From: Mycobacterium sp. IS-1590
GTDB taxonomy: Bacteria > Actinomycetota > Actinomycetes > Mycobacteriales > Mycobacteriaceae
Length of the DNA stretch: 64,000 bases
Direction: 5' to 3'
Assembly (NCBI RefSeq): GCF_001500025.1
Contig: NZ_LQIW01000004.1
Span: 1 to 64,000, forward strand
Both the position numbers and the translations under genes were made by a program. The notes under the pieces are model-generated. The model was not told the origin of the DNA. It did no database searches and worked only from the letters and a program-made list of their open reading frames with translations. Of this stretch, positions 1 through 7,125 are shown in pieces; positions within the stretch are counted from its first letter, which is position 1; every line of letters begins with the position of its first letter.

Positions 1-35
1 GGAAACTCACCCGAAAACCGGCTCCAGATGTAAAT

Positions 36-74
36 GATGTCTCGGGACATCTGCCAACGATGTCCCGAGACATC
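36..74. repeat. Nested palindrome left of the element
   Basis: Two 16-nt arms, 36-51 and 59-74, are exact reverse complements separated by 7 nt. Each arm is itself nearly palindromic, with GATGTC and GACATC around a 4-nt centre. It lies in host flank just outside the att repeat. It could be a terminator, an operator pair or a remnant of an insertion-sequence end; there is no T-run and no visible gene attached to it in the window. Confidence 0.6.
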
Positions 75-78
75 ACAA

Positions 79-117
79 AGTGCCCCCGGCAGGATTCGAA
101 CCTGCGACACCGGCTTT
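79..117. other. attL: attL: displaced 3' end of tRNA-Arg(CCT)
   Basis: These 39 nt are identical to 11065-11103, which lies within the intact tRNA-Arg at the other end. The repeat covers the discriminator, acceptor 3' strand, T arm and variable region, and ends in the anticodon stem. This is the usual footprint of tyrosine-integrase insertion in a tRNA gene: the incoming element supplies a new 3' end and leaves the old one at the far boundary. The sequence diverges at once on both sides, which sets the core limits. Confidence 0.92.
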
Positions 118-274
118 TGAAAACGTGGATGTTCGTCAAGCCGTAGTGTTTCTCGCTTGTCCACGTTGAACTGCGGGTTCGCGACCCATAACGGCCCGAT
201 AGTTCCTACTGATTCGTGCCGTTTCCCGAGCATTTTCGATGAATAAGCGATGGATGGGCGTCGGTCCCGAACCG
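118..274. other. Non-coding left arm of the element
   Basis: I see no gene between the att core and the head stopper gene. The stretch holds an 8-bp inverted repeat (AACGTGGA 122-129, TCCACGTT 160-167) and, at 238-255, an 18-nt sequence repeated with one mismatch at 11015-11032 near the other att core. These look like integrase or excisionase arm-type sites. Confidence 0.45.
238..255 (+). repeat. Candidate integrase arm-type site, left
   Basis: The sequence GATGAATAAGCGATGGAT here and GATGAATAAACGATGGAT at 11015-11032 differ at one base and have the same orientation. In the excised circle they would flank the att core at about 120 and 30 nt. That fits lambda-type integrase arm sites; the function is inferred. 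Confidence 0.5.
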
Positions 275-634
275 CTAGCCCTCCACCTTGCGTAATCGCA
301 CCACCACTCCGGGCTGCGCCACGAACGGGCCGTGGGTGTAGTCGATCGGGTGGCCGATGACGTGGAACTGGCCCGCGCCGGGGAGGTCGACCACATCGGT
401 CGGTGCGATCTGGAAGTCGGGCGGCGCGTATAGGTCTACGTCGGTGATGACCATCTCAGCGTGCCCGCCCAAGGCTCGTCGCTCGGTGCTTTCGGGCACC
501 TGCCACCCGTAGACCCGCTGCGGTGCTCCGGGCTGATCGAGGGGCGGGGTGTAGACGGCTTCGGCGGTGCCATAGGCGTCGAGCGGACCCTTTGAGTAGG
601 TGTGGACCCGGACCTCTTGCGCCAGGGGCAGCAT
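275..634 (-). CDS. Head closure (stopper-like) protein of the element
   Basis: 119 aa, small, beta-rich, with no membrane segment. Its place directly after the head-tail adaptor and the proline-rich N-terminal third fit phage head-completion stopper proteins, which seal the portal and present the tail-binding surface. The start codon overlaps the adaptor stop as TGATG, so the two are translationally coupled. It is the last gene of the leftward operon: after it come about 160 nt of non-coding DNA and the att core, with no tail gene. The identification rests mainly on position and size. Confidence 0.6.
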   Translation of the reverse strand: MLPLAQEVRVHTYSKGPLDAYGTAEAVYTPPLDQPGAPQRVYGWQVPESTERRALGGHAEMVITDVDLYAPPDFQIAPTDVVDLPGAGQFHVIGHPIDYTHGPFVAQPGVVVRLRKVEG

Positions 635-957
635 CAGGCCACCCGCCGCCGGTACCGGTTCAGCACCGCCAGCTCGGCCAGGGTCCAGCCGGTGAAGCCG
701 CCGCGCAGCGACTGAGTGAACGGGCCCGCGGCCTGGTCGTGCGCCAACTGTCCGGGGTTCGTGACCAGCCGCGCTGTCGCGGTGACGATGACGGCTTCCA
801 GCTCCTCGTTGGGTTCGCCGAGGACGTCGAATCCGTTGCCTCGGGTGTACGCCTTGACCATCGTCGTGATGACGGGGATCGCTTGCTCGGCCGACCCTTC
901 GACGGAGGTGTCGTCGGGTCGGCCGAGGAACAGCAACACCTGTTCGGCGTCGACCAC
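634..957 (-). CDS. Head-tail connector/adaptor protein
   Basis: 107 aa. The mostly helical pattern and the C-terminal end (LNRYRRRVA) resemble the gp6/gp15-type connectors that dock under the portal in siphophages. The GTG start overlaps the major capsid stop (TAGTG), and the next gene, the stopper, overlaps its stop in turn, giving the conserved order capsid, adaptor, stopper. It would help finish DNA-filled heads so that tails can attach. Family assignment is by motif and gene order, not by a search. Confidence 0.68.
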   Translation of the reverse strand: MVDAEQVLLFLGRPDDTSVEGSAEQAIPVITTMVKAYTRGNGFDVLGEPNEELEAVIVTATARLVTNPGQLAHDQAAGPFTQSLRGGFTGWTLAELAVLNRYRRRVA

Positions 958-1805
958 TAGCTGCCAGCCGCGGTCAAGACGATGACGCCTTCAGGGTGCA
1001 GCAAACCGAGGTCATAGCGTGTCACCACCCGAATCGCCTGTTCGTCGTACTCCGCGTACCGCTCGGCGAGCAGGGTCACGCTGGGCGCGAGATCGCGGGC
1101 GATCGCGATCTGGCTGGTGTCGGCCAGCACCGCCGTACCCTCCGGCAGCTTGTTCGTGACGGTGGCCTCGACCCCGAACAATCTGTAGGTCGGCCCAGCG
1201 GTGACGTCGGACTCGATCAGGTACTTCGCCGAATCGGTCGTCTCCTTTAGCTTGCGCAGCGCGATGAAGTCTTGCCCGTTGATGAACCACCGGTTTGGGG
1301 TGACCTCGGCGGCCGATGTCAACGCGATCGCGTCGAGCAGGGAATCGGCGTCGGTGACGTCGAGGACGCCGGTCTGCACATCGGCCTGGTTGACGATCCC
1401 GGTGATCGAGTCGTCGGCACCGTCTCCGGTCAGCAACGCGGTGTCAAGCTTGTTGGACACGTCGGTGACCAGGCGTCCCTTCAGGGTGGCGTCGAGGCCG
1501 ATCACCGACTGGCGCAGCAGCTCGTTGGTGAAGCGGATCAGCGTCTTGATGCTCTTGCGGTCCGAGGGCATCAGTTTCACTTCGCCGAAGTCGACGTCGG
1601 CCTCGGGAATCAGCTCACCCTCCCCGATGAAGCCCACAGTGGCACCGGAAGTCAGCTTCGGGATGCGCAACGGTGATGCGGTGTCGAAGATTCTCACACC
1701 GCTCGACAGCACGACCGAGGCCGCCTCGAGCGGCTGGACGAGAAGATTGGCTACCTGCTCTTGGAGCAGTTCAGGATTGGCAGTTGTGGTTTCGGTATTC
1801 GCCAC
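957..1805 (-). CDS. HK97-fold major capsid protein
   Basis: 282 aa with a GTG start. The N-terminal quarter (LLQEQVANLLVQPLEAAS), the IPKLTSGATVGFIGEGELIPEAD-type segment, the later TNELLRQS helix and the ALLTGDG loop are typical of HK97-family shells. There is no long N-terminal delta domain, which fits the presence of a separate scaffold gene, and no maturation protease gene is visible. It would form the icosahedral shell. Upstream lies an acidic 107-aa gene; downstream the adaptor overlaps its stop codon. Confidence 0.88.
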   Translation of the reverse strand: MANTETTTANPELLQEQVANLLVQPLEAASVVLSSGVRIFDTASPLRIPKLTSGATVGFIGEGELIPEADVDFGEVKLMPSDRKSIKTLIRFTNELLRQSVIGLDATLKGRLVTDVSNKLDTALLTGDGADDSITGIVNQADVQTGVLDVTDADSLLDAIALTSAAEVTPNRWFINGQDFIALRKLKETTDSAKYLIESDVTAGPTYRLFGVEATVTNKLPEGTAVLADTSQIAIARDLAPSVTLLAERYAEYDEQAIRVVTRYDLGLLHPEGVIVLTAAGS

Positions 1806-1928
1806 GGAGATTGTCCTAACGATAAGTGGATGTGCTGCCCACGTCGTCAGGACGATGAAGCTTCGAAGGTTGAGCCACCAGGACTCGAACCAACTCGATT
1901 CTAGACCATTCGGCCTCGTTGCCTGGCT
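1806..1928. other. Gap with tRNA-like fragment
   Basis: This 123-nt gap breaks the otherwise tightly packed head operon. On the minus strand, within 1870-1920, it contains a T-arm-like string (GGTTCGAGTCC) followed by GGCTCA, like the 3' part of a tRNA. A matching 5' acceptor strand and a good T stem are missing, so it is at best a remnant. Confidence 0.25.
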
Positions 1929-2252
1929 TCAACTTTCGTCGCTATCCCCGTAGTCGTCGAGCGGTAACCATTCGCCCGTACTAGCTTCGCCCGCTCTCTC
2001 CTCTTTTTCATAGATTTCGGAAAATCCTGGGATACGCGACCAGTCGCCTTCTGGAAGCACGCCCCACCCTGAGTAGCTTAGGATTGCGTACACATGGGAG
2101 AGTTGCACGAGCTCCCTAGCTGATGCGTGAGGCGCCAGTTCTGCGATCCGTCGGTTCAATGAAAGTTCCGCGATCTTTTCTGCGCGAAACCTCATTTCGA
2201 ACAGCTCGTCGTCGTCCGCATCGGAATCGTTGGGCGAGTCGCCAAGTTCCAT
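1929..2252 (-). CDS. Acidic 107-aa protein inside the head operon
   Basis: I do not recognise the family. The protein starts and ends strongly acidic (PNDSDADDDELFEM near the start, DDYGDSDES at the end) and has a helical middle. It sits between scaffold and major capsid, where most siphophages have nothing, and is flanked by unusually wide gaps. Its base composition looks more AT-rich than its neighbours, as is common for late-acquired cargo genes. It could be a decoration protein, a size-determination factor or a host-interaction cargo gene; no function can be assigned. Confidence 0.6.
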   Translation of the reverse strand: MELGDSPNDSDADDDELFEMRFRAEKIAELSLNRRIAELAPHASARELVQLSHVYAILSYSGWGVLPEGDWSRIPGFSEIYEKEERAGEASTGEWLPLDDYGDSDES

Positions 2253-2264
2253 CTGTTAACCCCC

Positions 2265-2696
2265 TTATGTTGCTCGTTTCCGAAGGATTGCGGCTAGATC
2301 GACAGTAGTACTAGAGGGCGTGGAAGCGCCTTGCCCGATATCACCTATCGGCTGCCGAGTGGCTAGGTGTGGTTTGCGAGTTATCAGCTTTTCGATTGCG
2401 GCGACGAGTGCGTCGGGGTCGTGGATGTGCGCCTCGTCGAAGGCGAGGTCGCTGGGGTCGGCCAACCGGCCGGTGGCGCGGACGAGTTCGGTGTGCAGCC
2501 GGTGGGCGTAGTCGTCGACCCGCTGTGCGCGTTGCCGGTAGCGGCCATTTTCCTGGCGCAGCTTCTCGACGTAATCGCGCGGGAACGTCTCGGGCTCCTC
2601 GGGAACTTCGTCTCGATCGGGGCTCGGTTCCTCAGTGTCCGGTCCCTCGATCGGTTCCTCGATCGGCTCCTGCGGTGTTTCGACTTCATCCGGCAT
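2265..2696 (-). CDS. Capsid scaffold protein
   Basis: 143 aa. The N-terminal 45 residues are very rich in Glu, Pro and Asp, followed by a charged helix (YVEKLRQENGRYRQRAQR) and a basic C-terminal end (ILRKRAT). That is the usual build of siphophage scaffolds, in which the basic C-terminus binds the shell. The open frame extends further upstream, but the ATG at 2694-2696 has a strong GAGGAGG ribosome site, so I use it. It overlaps the end of the MuF-like gene by 11 nt. Confidence 0.78.
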   Translation of the reverse strand: MPDEVETPQEPIEEPIEGPDTEEPSPDRDEVPEEPETFPRDYVEKLRQENGRYRQRAQRVDDYAHRLHTELVRATGRLADPSDLAFDEAHIHDPDALVAAIEKLITRKPHLATRQPIGDIGQGASTPSSTTVDLAAILRKRAT

Positions 2697-3270
2697 TGCG
2701 TAACCTCCTCGTGTATCCGGTCGTTTGAATGTTCTCGGCGAGAACAGGTTTCGGAGTGCAGGCGCATCCCTTATGTGTGGGCATCGGGTGCTCGGCGGGC
2801 CACACGCGGCCTTCACGCCACCACCAGCGGCACAGTTGGCACGCACCACCCGACAGATTGCGCACCCAACCCTTCACCGACGGCGATCGGGCCATGCCCT
2901 CGCTGTAGGCGCGGGCCGCGGTCTCCAACGGTTCCGAGCGGGCCAGGCGTCCAACGATCGCCTCGGGCACCTCGGAGCGATCGGCTACCTTCAGCACCGT
3001 CGCCGCGGCCTTACCGAGCCGATCGACGTCACCATCGGGCGGTAGTAGACCTGCGGTGGCGACTGGGCGCCCGAGGTTGAGCATGATCGTCGCCGCGAGC
3101 GACACATCGGCCAGGCCAGCAGCTTTGGAGTTGTGCGCGGCGACGATCGTCGCGATTGCCGTCGCCGTCTCCTCGGCGCTGATCTGCCCGGAGGTGAACA
3201 TGGCGTACACGGCCAGGACGCGCCGCTCGGATTCCTCGGACAGCCCGACGATCTGATCCCGGTAGGTCAT
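2686..3270 (-). CDS. MuF/VG15-like minor head protein
   Basis: 194 aa, encoded between portal and scaffold. The C-terminal part has a cluster of paired cysteines (GACQLCRWW, then HKGCAC) typical of VG15/MuF-type minor head proteins of actinophages. No protease active site is evident. It probably binds the portal inside the head and may be ejected with DNA. The start overlaps the portal stop by ATGA. Confidence 0.65.
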   Translation of the reverse strand: MTYRDQIVGLSEESERRVLAVYAMFTSGQISAEETATAIATIVAAHNSKAAGLADVSLAATIMLNLGRPVATAGLLPPDGDVDRLGKAAATVLKVADRSEVPEAIVGRLARSEPLETAARAYSEGMARSPSVKGWVRNLSGGACQLCRWWWREGRVWPAEHPMPTHKGCACTPKPVLAENIQTTGYTRRLRNAG

Positions 3271-4592
3271 GACGCCAGGGCCCGCAGATCAAGTCCGGCG
3301 GTGTCGAGGGCTTCACCGCGGCGGGCGGCGCGGATCTCGGCGATCTGATCCTCCGAATAGCCGAGCTTGGTCAGCGCCGCCGAGGCGGGCAGCAGACCAG
3401 CTTGATACAGCTTGACGACCGCATCGGCTTCTTGGGCAACGCTTCTCGTCGCGGCGTCGGCCCACAGCACCCGAATGTCGTCGATCATGTTCGGGTCGCG
3501 GCCATCCCGCACGGCGATCATCAGCCTGCCGACCTGCTCCCAGCAGCGGCCGAACGTGGCCTGACGCGCCTCGGCCTTCGCGGTCAGAGACGCCTCGGCG
3601 GCCCGCAACGCATCCGCGGACGCGGGATTGTCGGTGAACACTCCGACGTAATGCGCCGGGAGCGTGGAGACGGCCATGATCTGCCCGAGGATCACCCGCA
3701 CCGAGGCCTCGTAGCCGGCGAGGTCGGCGGCCTGGAGTTGGCCAAACTTCGCCTCATGGGATTCGGAGATCATCGCCCGCGCGCCTTCGGGGATCGGATT
3801 GACCTCGATCGTCTGTCCGGTGTCGTTGCCTTCGGCGTCGAGGACCGGCTCCTCGCTCAATTCGATTCCGGTGGCCCAGCGCCGCGGCCGCCCGACGTAC
3901 TCCGAGGTCACCATCATGTCGGCCAAGCTCTTGTTTAAGGCGTCGACCAACGGCATCAGATCGGTGATCTCCGAGATCCCGCGGTCGTCGAGGATGCGCT
4001 CGGAGTTGCGGATCGCCACCACCGGCACCACACCGAGCGGATTGGCGATCTCCTCGACGGTGAAGAATCCCTGCGTCGTTGCGCCGGTCTGGTTGGCCCG
4101 TAGCCGAGTGATCGTGTCCGGCAGATACAAGACGGCCTCGGTCGTGGTGTTCGTCTCCCACCGCTTCACCGCGGCCGTGATCGTGCGGGTTCCCGGATCG
4201 GTCTGCACGGCAACTTGCTTCGCCGACTCAATCGTCACCTTCGGCCGGCCGTAGACGTCGGCCCACACCATCACGAAGCTGTCGCCCAGCAGCAGAGCTT
4301 CGCGATGCGCCACACCCGAGAGCTGGTCGAGGTCATTGCGGATCCAATCGGCCCACAACTCCTCGTCACCGCTAAACCCGGTGATTCGTAGCCGCTCGGC
4401 GATCGCGGTCACCGCCAGTCGCGGAATGTTGGACGCCATCAGCCCGAACCTGTTACCCAACGCGATCTTCGCCTCGGGGCTCAAGAACGCCAGAGGTTGG
4501 CGTCCGCCGTAATACTGGTCGAGCTGGCTGTAACGGGCCACCGGCTCGTCGAGCCGCTGCAGCAGCGTCAGCAGAAGTTCTTGTTGGGTCAT
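3267..4592 (-). CDS. Phage portal protein
   Basis: 441 aa, the usual length for SPP1/HK97-like actinophage portals. It opens with a helical stretch (LLQRLDEPVARYSQLDQYYGG), as many actinophage portals do, and has the later LTAKAEARQATFGRCWEQV helix. It would form the dodecameric gate through which terminase pumps DNA. The ATG overlaps the terminase stop (ATGA), and the next gene overlaps its own stop, so terminase, portal and MuF are one coupled unit. Confidence 0.85.
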   Translation of the reverse strand: MTQQELLLTLLQRLDEPVARYSQLDQYYGGRQPLAFLSPEAKIALGNRFGLMASNIPRLAVTAIAERLRITGFSGDEELWADWIRNDLDQLSGVAHREALLLGDSFVMVWADVYGRPKVTIESAKQVAVQTDPGTRTITAAVKRWETNTTTEAVLYLPDTITRLRANQTGATTQGFFTVEEIANPLGVVPVVAIRNSERILDDRGISEITDLMPLVDALNKSLADMMVTSEYVGRPRRWATGIELSEEPVLDAEGNDTGQTIEVNPIPEGARAMISESHEAKFGQLQAADLAGYEASVRVILGQIMAVSTLPAHYVGVFTDNPASADALRAAEASLTAKAEARQATFGRCWEQVGRLMIAVRDGRDPNMIDDIRVLWADAATRSVAQEADAVVKLYQAGLLPASAALTKLGYSEDQIAEIRAARRGEALDTAGLDLRALAS

Positions 4593-6043
4593 GATGCAAA
4601 GCTCCTCACTCTTCTACGGTTTCGGGATTGGTGCCAGGCGGCACGGTCATAGGCGACGATTGCGGCCACCGCGGCGTCGATCTTGCGCGGCGATCCTCGC
4701 TTGTCCTTACTGACGAGATCGCCCATCGGCGTCGACTTCGCGGCACAGTGCGCGATGTGGGCGGCCAGGCGCAGATCCCCGTCATGAGTCACGGCTCTAG
4801 TCGCCACCGCCTGATACAGCCGATCGGTGGCCGGGGCCATGCGTTGCGCGTGCGCGGTGTTCCACTCGATCACCCGGCGCTCCCCATACCGGCGCGCCCA
4901 CGCCTCGATCTCCGAGCGCCAGCCCCATGGATCGCACGCCAACTCGGCCACCTCGTATTTGGTGAACGCGACGTCGACAGCCCGATCGACGTCCTCGCGA
5001 GGGACACGCCAGCGCGGATCTCCGGGGTTCTCCCAGAGTCCCTCGACCCACACATGCCCGTCCAGGGTGCAGCCGATCAGCGCGGTTGAATCCCCCGACG
5101 CCGAGCCGTCGAACGCCAACACGGCACGCTCGCGAGGACGCACGGCACGCTCGACGCGGCAGGTATCCCACGCTCCCCACGGCAGCCACGATTCGACTCC
5201 GGTTACCCACTGGCCGAGGCGAAGCTGACGAAACACCGGCTCGCGGATCGTCATACGGGCCGCGGCGATCCCGTCCTCAGACAAGAACGGCTCCCGGCAC
5301 GCCAACGCCGGATTCGCGGTACGCCACGCGGCCCGGTCATCAGCCGAACAGCCCTCCGGTGCGGAGAACTCGGCGAAGAAGAACGACGGGTCGATCCCGG
5401 CACGGCCGTGCTCTACCAACCGCCACATCACAGAATCCGGTGAGGCGGCCGGCGTCGAGATCGCCAACGTCAACGATTCCGGGCGCTTCCCCGTCACGCT
5501 GGTGACGGCCTCCCAGACCGCCTCGGTGACGACGTGCAGCTCGTCGACGACCAGCAGGCTCGGGTCATGGCCGTGCAGGGCACCCGGCTCGGCGGGCAGC
5601 GGCAGCAACAGGCTGTCATTCTCGGGCAGATAGAGCCGGTCGGCGTACACCTGCACCCGCTCGGCCAGATCAGGGTTCAGCTCCACCATGCGCTTGGCGT
5701 ACCGCAACGTGATATTCGCCTGCCGCTGATCGGAAGCGACGACGAGCACCTCCGCGGAGGGTGCGCCGACGAACATCTCCGCCAGCCCGAGCGCGGCGGC
5801 CATCATGGTCTTGCCGTTGGCCCGAGGGATGCTCACGACCGCGGTGCGGATGCTCGGAGCGAACGCCCCGCGGATGATCTGGCGTTGAAACGGGCGCAGC
5901 CGAAACGGCTTACCCGCGCCATGCCCACGCGGGGTGATCAGGAACTCCCCGACGAACTTCTCGCGGCGCTTCGCCCGAGCCGCCGGATACTCGGACAGGT
6001 CCAGCGGTACGGCCTTGATCTGACCCTTGGGTCCGGCCTTCAT
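4589..6043 (-). CDS. terL: Large terminase subunit
   Basis: 484 aa. The ATPase half shows a Walker A (SIPRANGKT) near residue 75 and a Walker B (LLVVDELH) near residue 165. The nuclease half begins with FDGSASGDS, carrying the first catalytic aspartate, near residue 315. It would cut and pump DNA into heads. I chose the ATG at 6041-6043, which has a GGAG six nt upstream, over an ATG four codons earlier. No small terminase is visible; an HNH gene lies upstream instead, as in many HNH-type packaging systems. Confidence 0.9.
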   Translation of the reverse strand: MKAGPKGQIKAVPLDLSEYPAARAKRREKFVGEFLITPRGHGAGKPFRLRPFQRQIIRGAFAPSIRTAVVSIPRANGKTMMAAALGLAEMFVGAPSAEVLVVASDQRQANITLRYAKRMVELNPDLAERVQVYADRLYLPENDSLLLPLPAEPGALHGHDPSLLVVDELHVVTEAVWEAVTSVTGKRPESLTLAISTPAASPDSVMWRLVEHGRAGIDPSFFFAEFSAPEGCSADDRAAWRTANPALACREPFLSEDGIAAARMTIREPVFRQLRLGQWVTGVESWLPWGAWDTCRVERAVRPRERAVLAFDGSASGDSTALIGCTLDGHVWVEGLWENPGDPRWRVPREDVDRAVDVAFTKYEVAELACDPWGWRSEIEAWARRYGERRVIEWNTAHAQRMAPATDRLYQAVATRAVTHDGDLRLAAHIAHCAAKSTPMGDLVSKDKRGSPRKIDAAVAAIVAYDRAAWHQSRNRRRVRSFAS

Positions 6044-6057
6044 GCCAGACTCCAAAG

Positions 6058-6285
6058 GTGCACTTCACGAGGATCCAAATAAAGACCAATGATGACTTCT
6101 ACGACTACGACCAGGTGGACTTCTACGACCTCAGTGAGACTGGCGTCCTCACCGTCGTAGCTGGCGAGGAAGAAATCAGATTCAGTTCCCAGTACTGGCA
6201 TGCATTCGTCGTGAACCCCAAGAGATTCGGCTGGAGCCCCTACCGGATGGGACATAGCTATAGCGAGTACGACGACCAAGCCTGA
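6058..6285 (+). CDS. 75-aa acidic/aromatic protein on the opposite strand
   Basis: Unrecognised. It starts with GTG and is rich in Asp, Tyr and Phe (DDFYDYDQVDFYDL). It is the only plus-strand gene within the leftward operon, placed between HNH and terminase, and its DNA looks more AT-rich than the surroundings. That is the layout of a moron or cargo gene with its own promoter. It might instead be a small regulator or an anti-phage or anti-host factor. Coding status is supported by composition and by filling the gap almost exactly, not by homology. Confidence 0.5.
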   Translation: MHFTRIQIKTNDDFYDYDQVDFYDLSETGVLTVVAGEEEIRFSSQYWHAFVVNPKRFGWSPYRMGHSYSEYDDQA

Positions 6286-6293
6286 CGCGCACC

Positions 6294-6677
6294 TCACGCC
6301 AACCTCGCGGTGTGAGACTCAAACTTTGCCTTACCGGTGGGTCGCTGTTTCGTTGCGGATGGGGTGTCCCCCGTGGGTCTGGCTGCGCCTCGGCGGCGGT
6401 TGCAGGTGCCGCAGACGACGCTGACGTCCCGGAGGCGGATTGGCTTACCTTCGGCCTTGCGCCGCCACGCTTCTGGTGAGTGGTCGGTCTGGAGATCCTC
6501 GATGGCTCCGCAGTCTTCGCAGAATGGTGCGAGGCGTCGTGCGCGTTCGGAGAGTTTGCGCCAGGTGCGGTCGTAGCCGCGGGCGGTGGCGCTGGCTTTG
6601 GTGTTTTTGGGGCGGTGGTCATCACAGCGGGAGCGAGACGCTGGCTCGCCGCAAACGAGGCATGGGCGCAGAGTCAC
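6294..6677 (-). CDS. HNH endonuclease of the packaging module
   Basis: 127 aa. Paired cysteines (PCLVCGEP near residue 5, FCEDCGA near 60 and VCGTCN near 100) surround the HNH core LQTDHSPEAW. HNH proteins next to large terminase assist cos-type cleavage and packaging in many siphophages. The frame is open further upstream, but the GTG at 6675-6677 overlaps the preceding stop (GTGA), matching the coupling seen through this operon. Confidence 0.8.
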   Translation of the reverse strand: MTLRPCLVCGEPASRSRCDDHRPKNTKASATARGYDRTWRKLSERARRLAPFCEDCGAIEDLQTDHSPEAWRRKAEGKPIRLRDVSVVCGTCNRRRGAARPTGDTPSATKQRPTGKAKFESHTARLA

Positions 6678-6928
6678 TGTGCGTCCTCCCGCATAGCCAT
6701 TTTGGCGATGCAGCCCTGGATTGCGGTCACGCCCAACTCGGAGTGCAGGAGCGGGACGATGGCGGCGTAGACGTCGCAGATCGCGAGGATGAAGTTGGTG
6801 ACGCGGTTTGCATCGGCGGCGTCTTTGAGGACCGCGTTGCATCCTTCGGCGCTTCCCTGCGAGTAGTGGCATATGAGCAGAGCTGCGCGGCGGGCATCGG
6901 CGACGGTGATGACTGGCTCGTTGGTCAT
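6674..6928 (-). CDS. 84-aa hypothetical protein of the early operon
   Basis: Unrecognised small helical protein (MTNEPVITVADARRAALLICH at the start) with no signal peptide or clear membrane helix. Its ATG overlaps the upstream stop by ATGA and its own stop overlaps the HNH start, so it is translated as part of a coupled chain. It may serve replication or packaging, but only its position supports this. Confidence 0.6.
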   Translation of the reverse strand: MTNEPVITVADARRAALLICHYSQGSAEGCNAVLKDAADANRVTNFILAICDVYAAIVPLLHSELGVTAIQGCIAKMAMREDAQ

Positions 6929-7125
6929 GGTCTGTCTCCGGTGACTCGGGAGTCGAGGAGGTTCTCGACGGCGGGGATGTGTGGGCAGTCGGGGAAGGTG
7001 GCCTCGTCGCAGGTGCATGTCCAGTCGTCTCGGGGTGACCACTTGACGAGGTAGTCATCGACCACGGCGACGACTACAGGGTCGTGGGCGCGGCGTCCGA
7101 TGACGCGCAGGATTTTGATGGTCAT
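6925..7125 (-). CDS. 66-aa protein with SWIM-like zinc motif
   Basis: The sequence WTCTCDEATFPDCPHI gives the spacing C-x-C-x(n)-C-x-H of SWIM zinc fingers, which bind DNA or proteins. The ATG overlaps the stop of the replication ATPase gene (ATGA). A longer open frame upstream is only the shadow of that gene. A role in element replication or regulation is an inference from the neighbours. Confidence 0.6.
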   Translation of the reverse strand: MTIKILRVIGRRAHDPVVVAVVDDYLVKWSPRDDWTCTCDEATFPDCPHIPAVENLLDSRVTGDRP

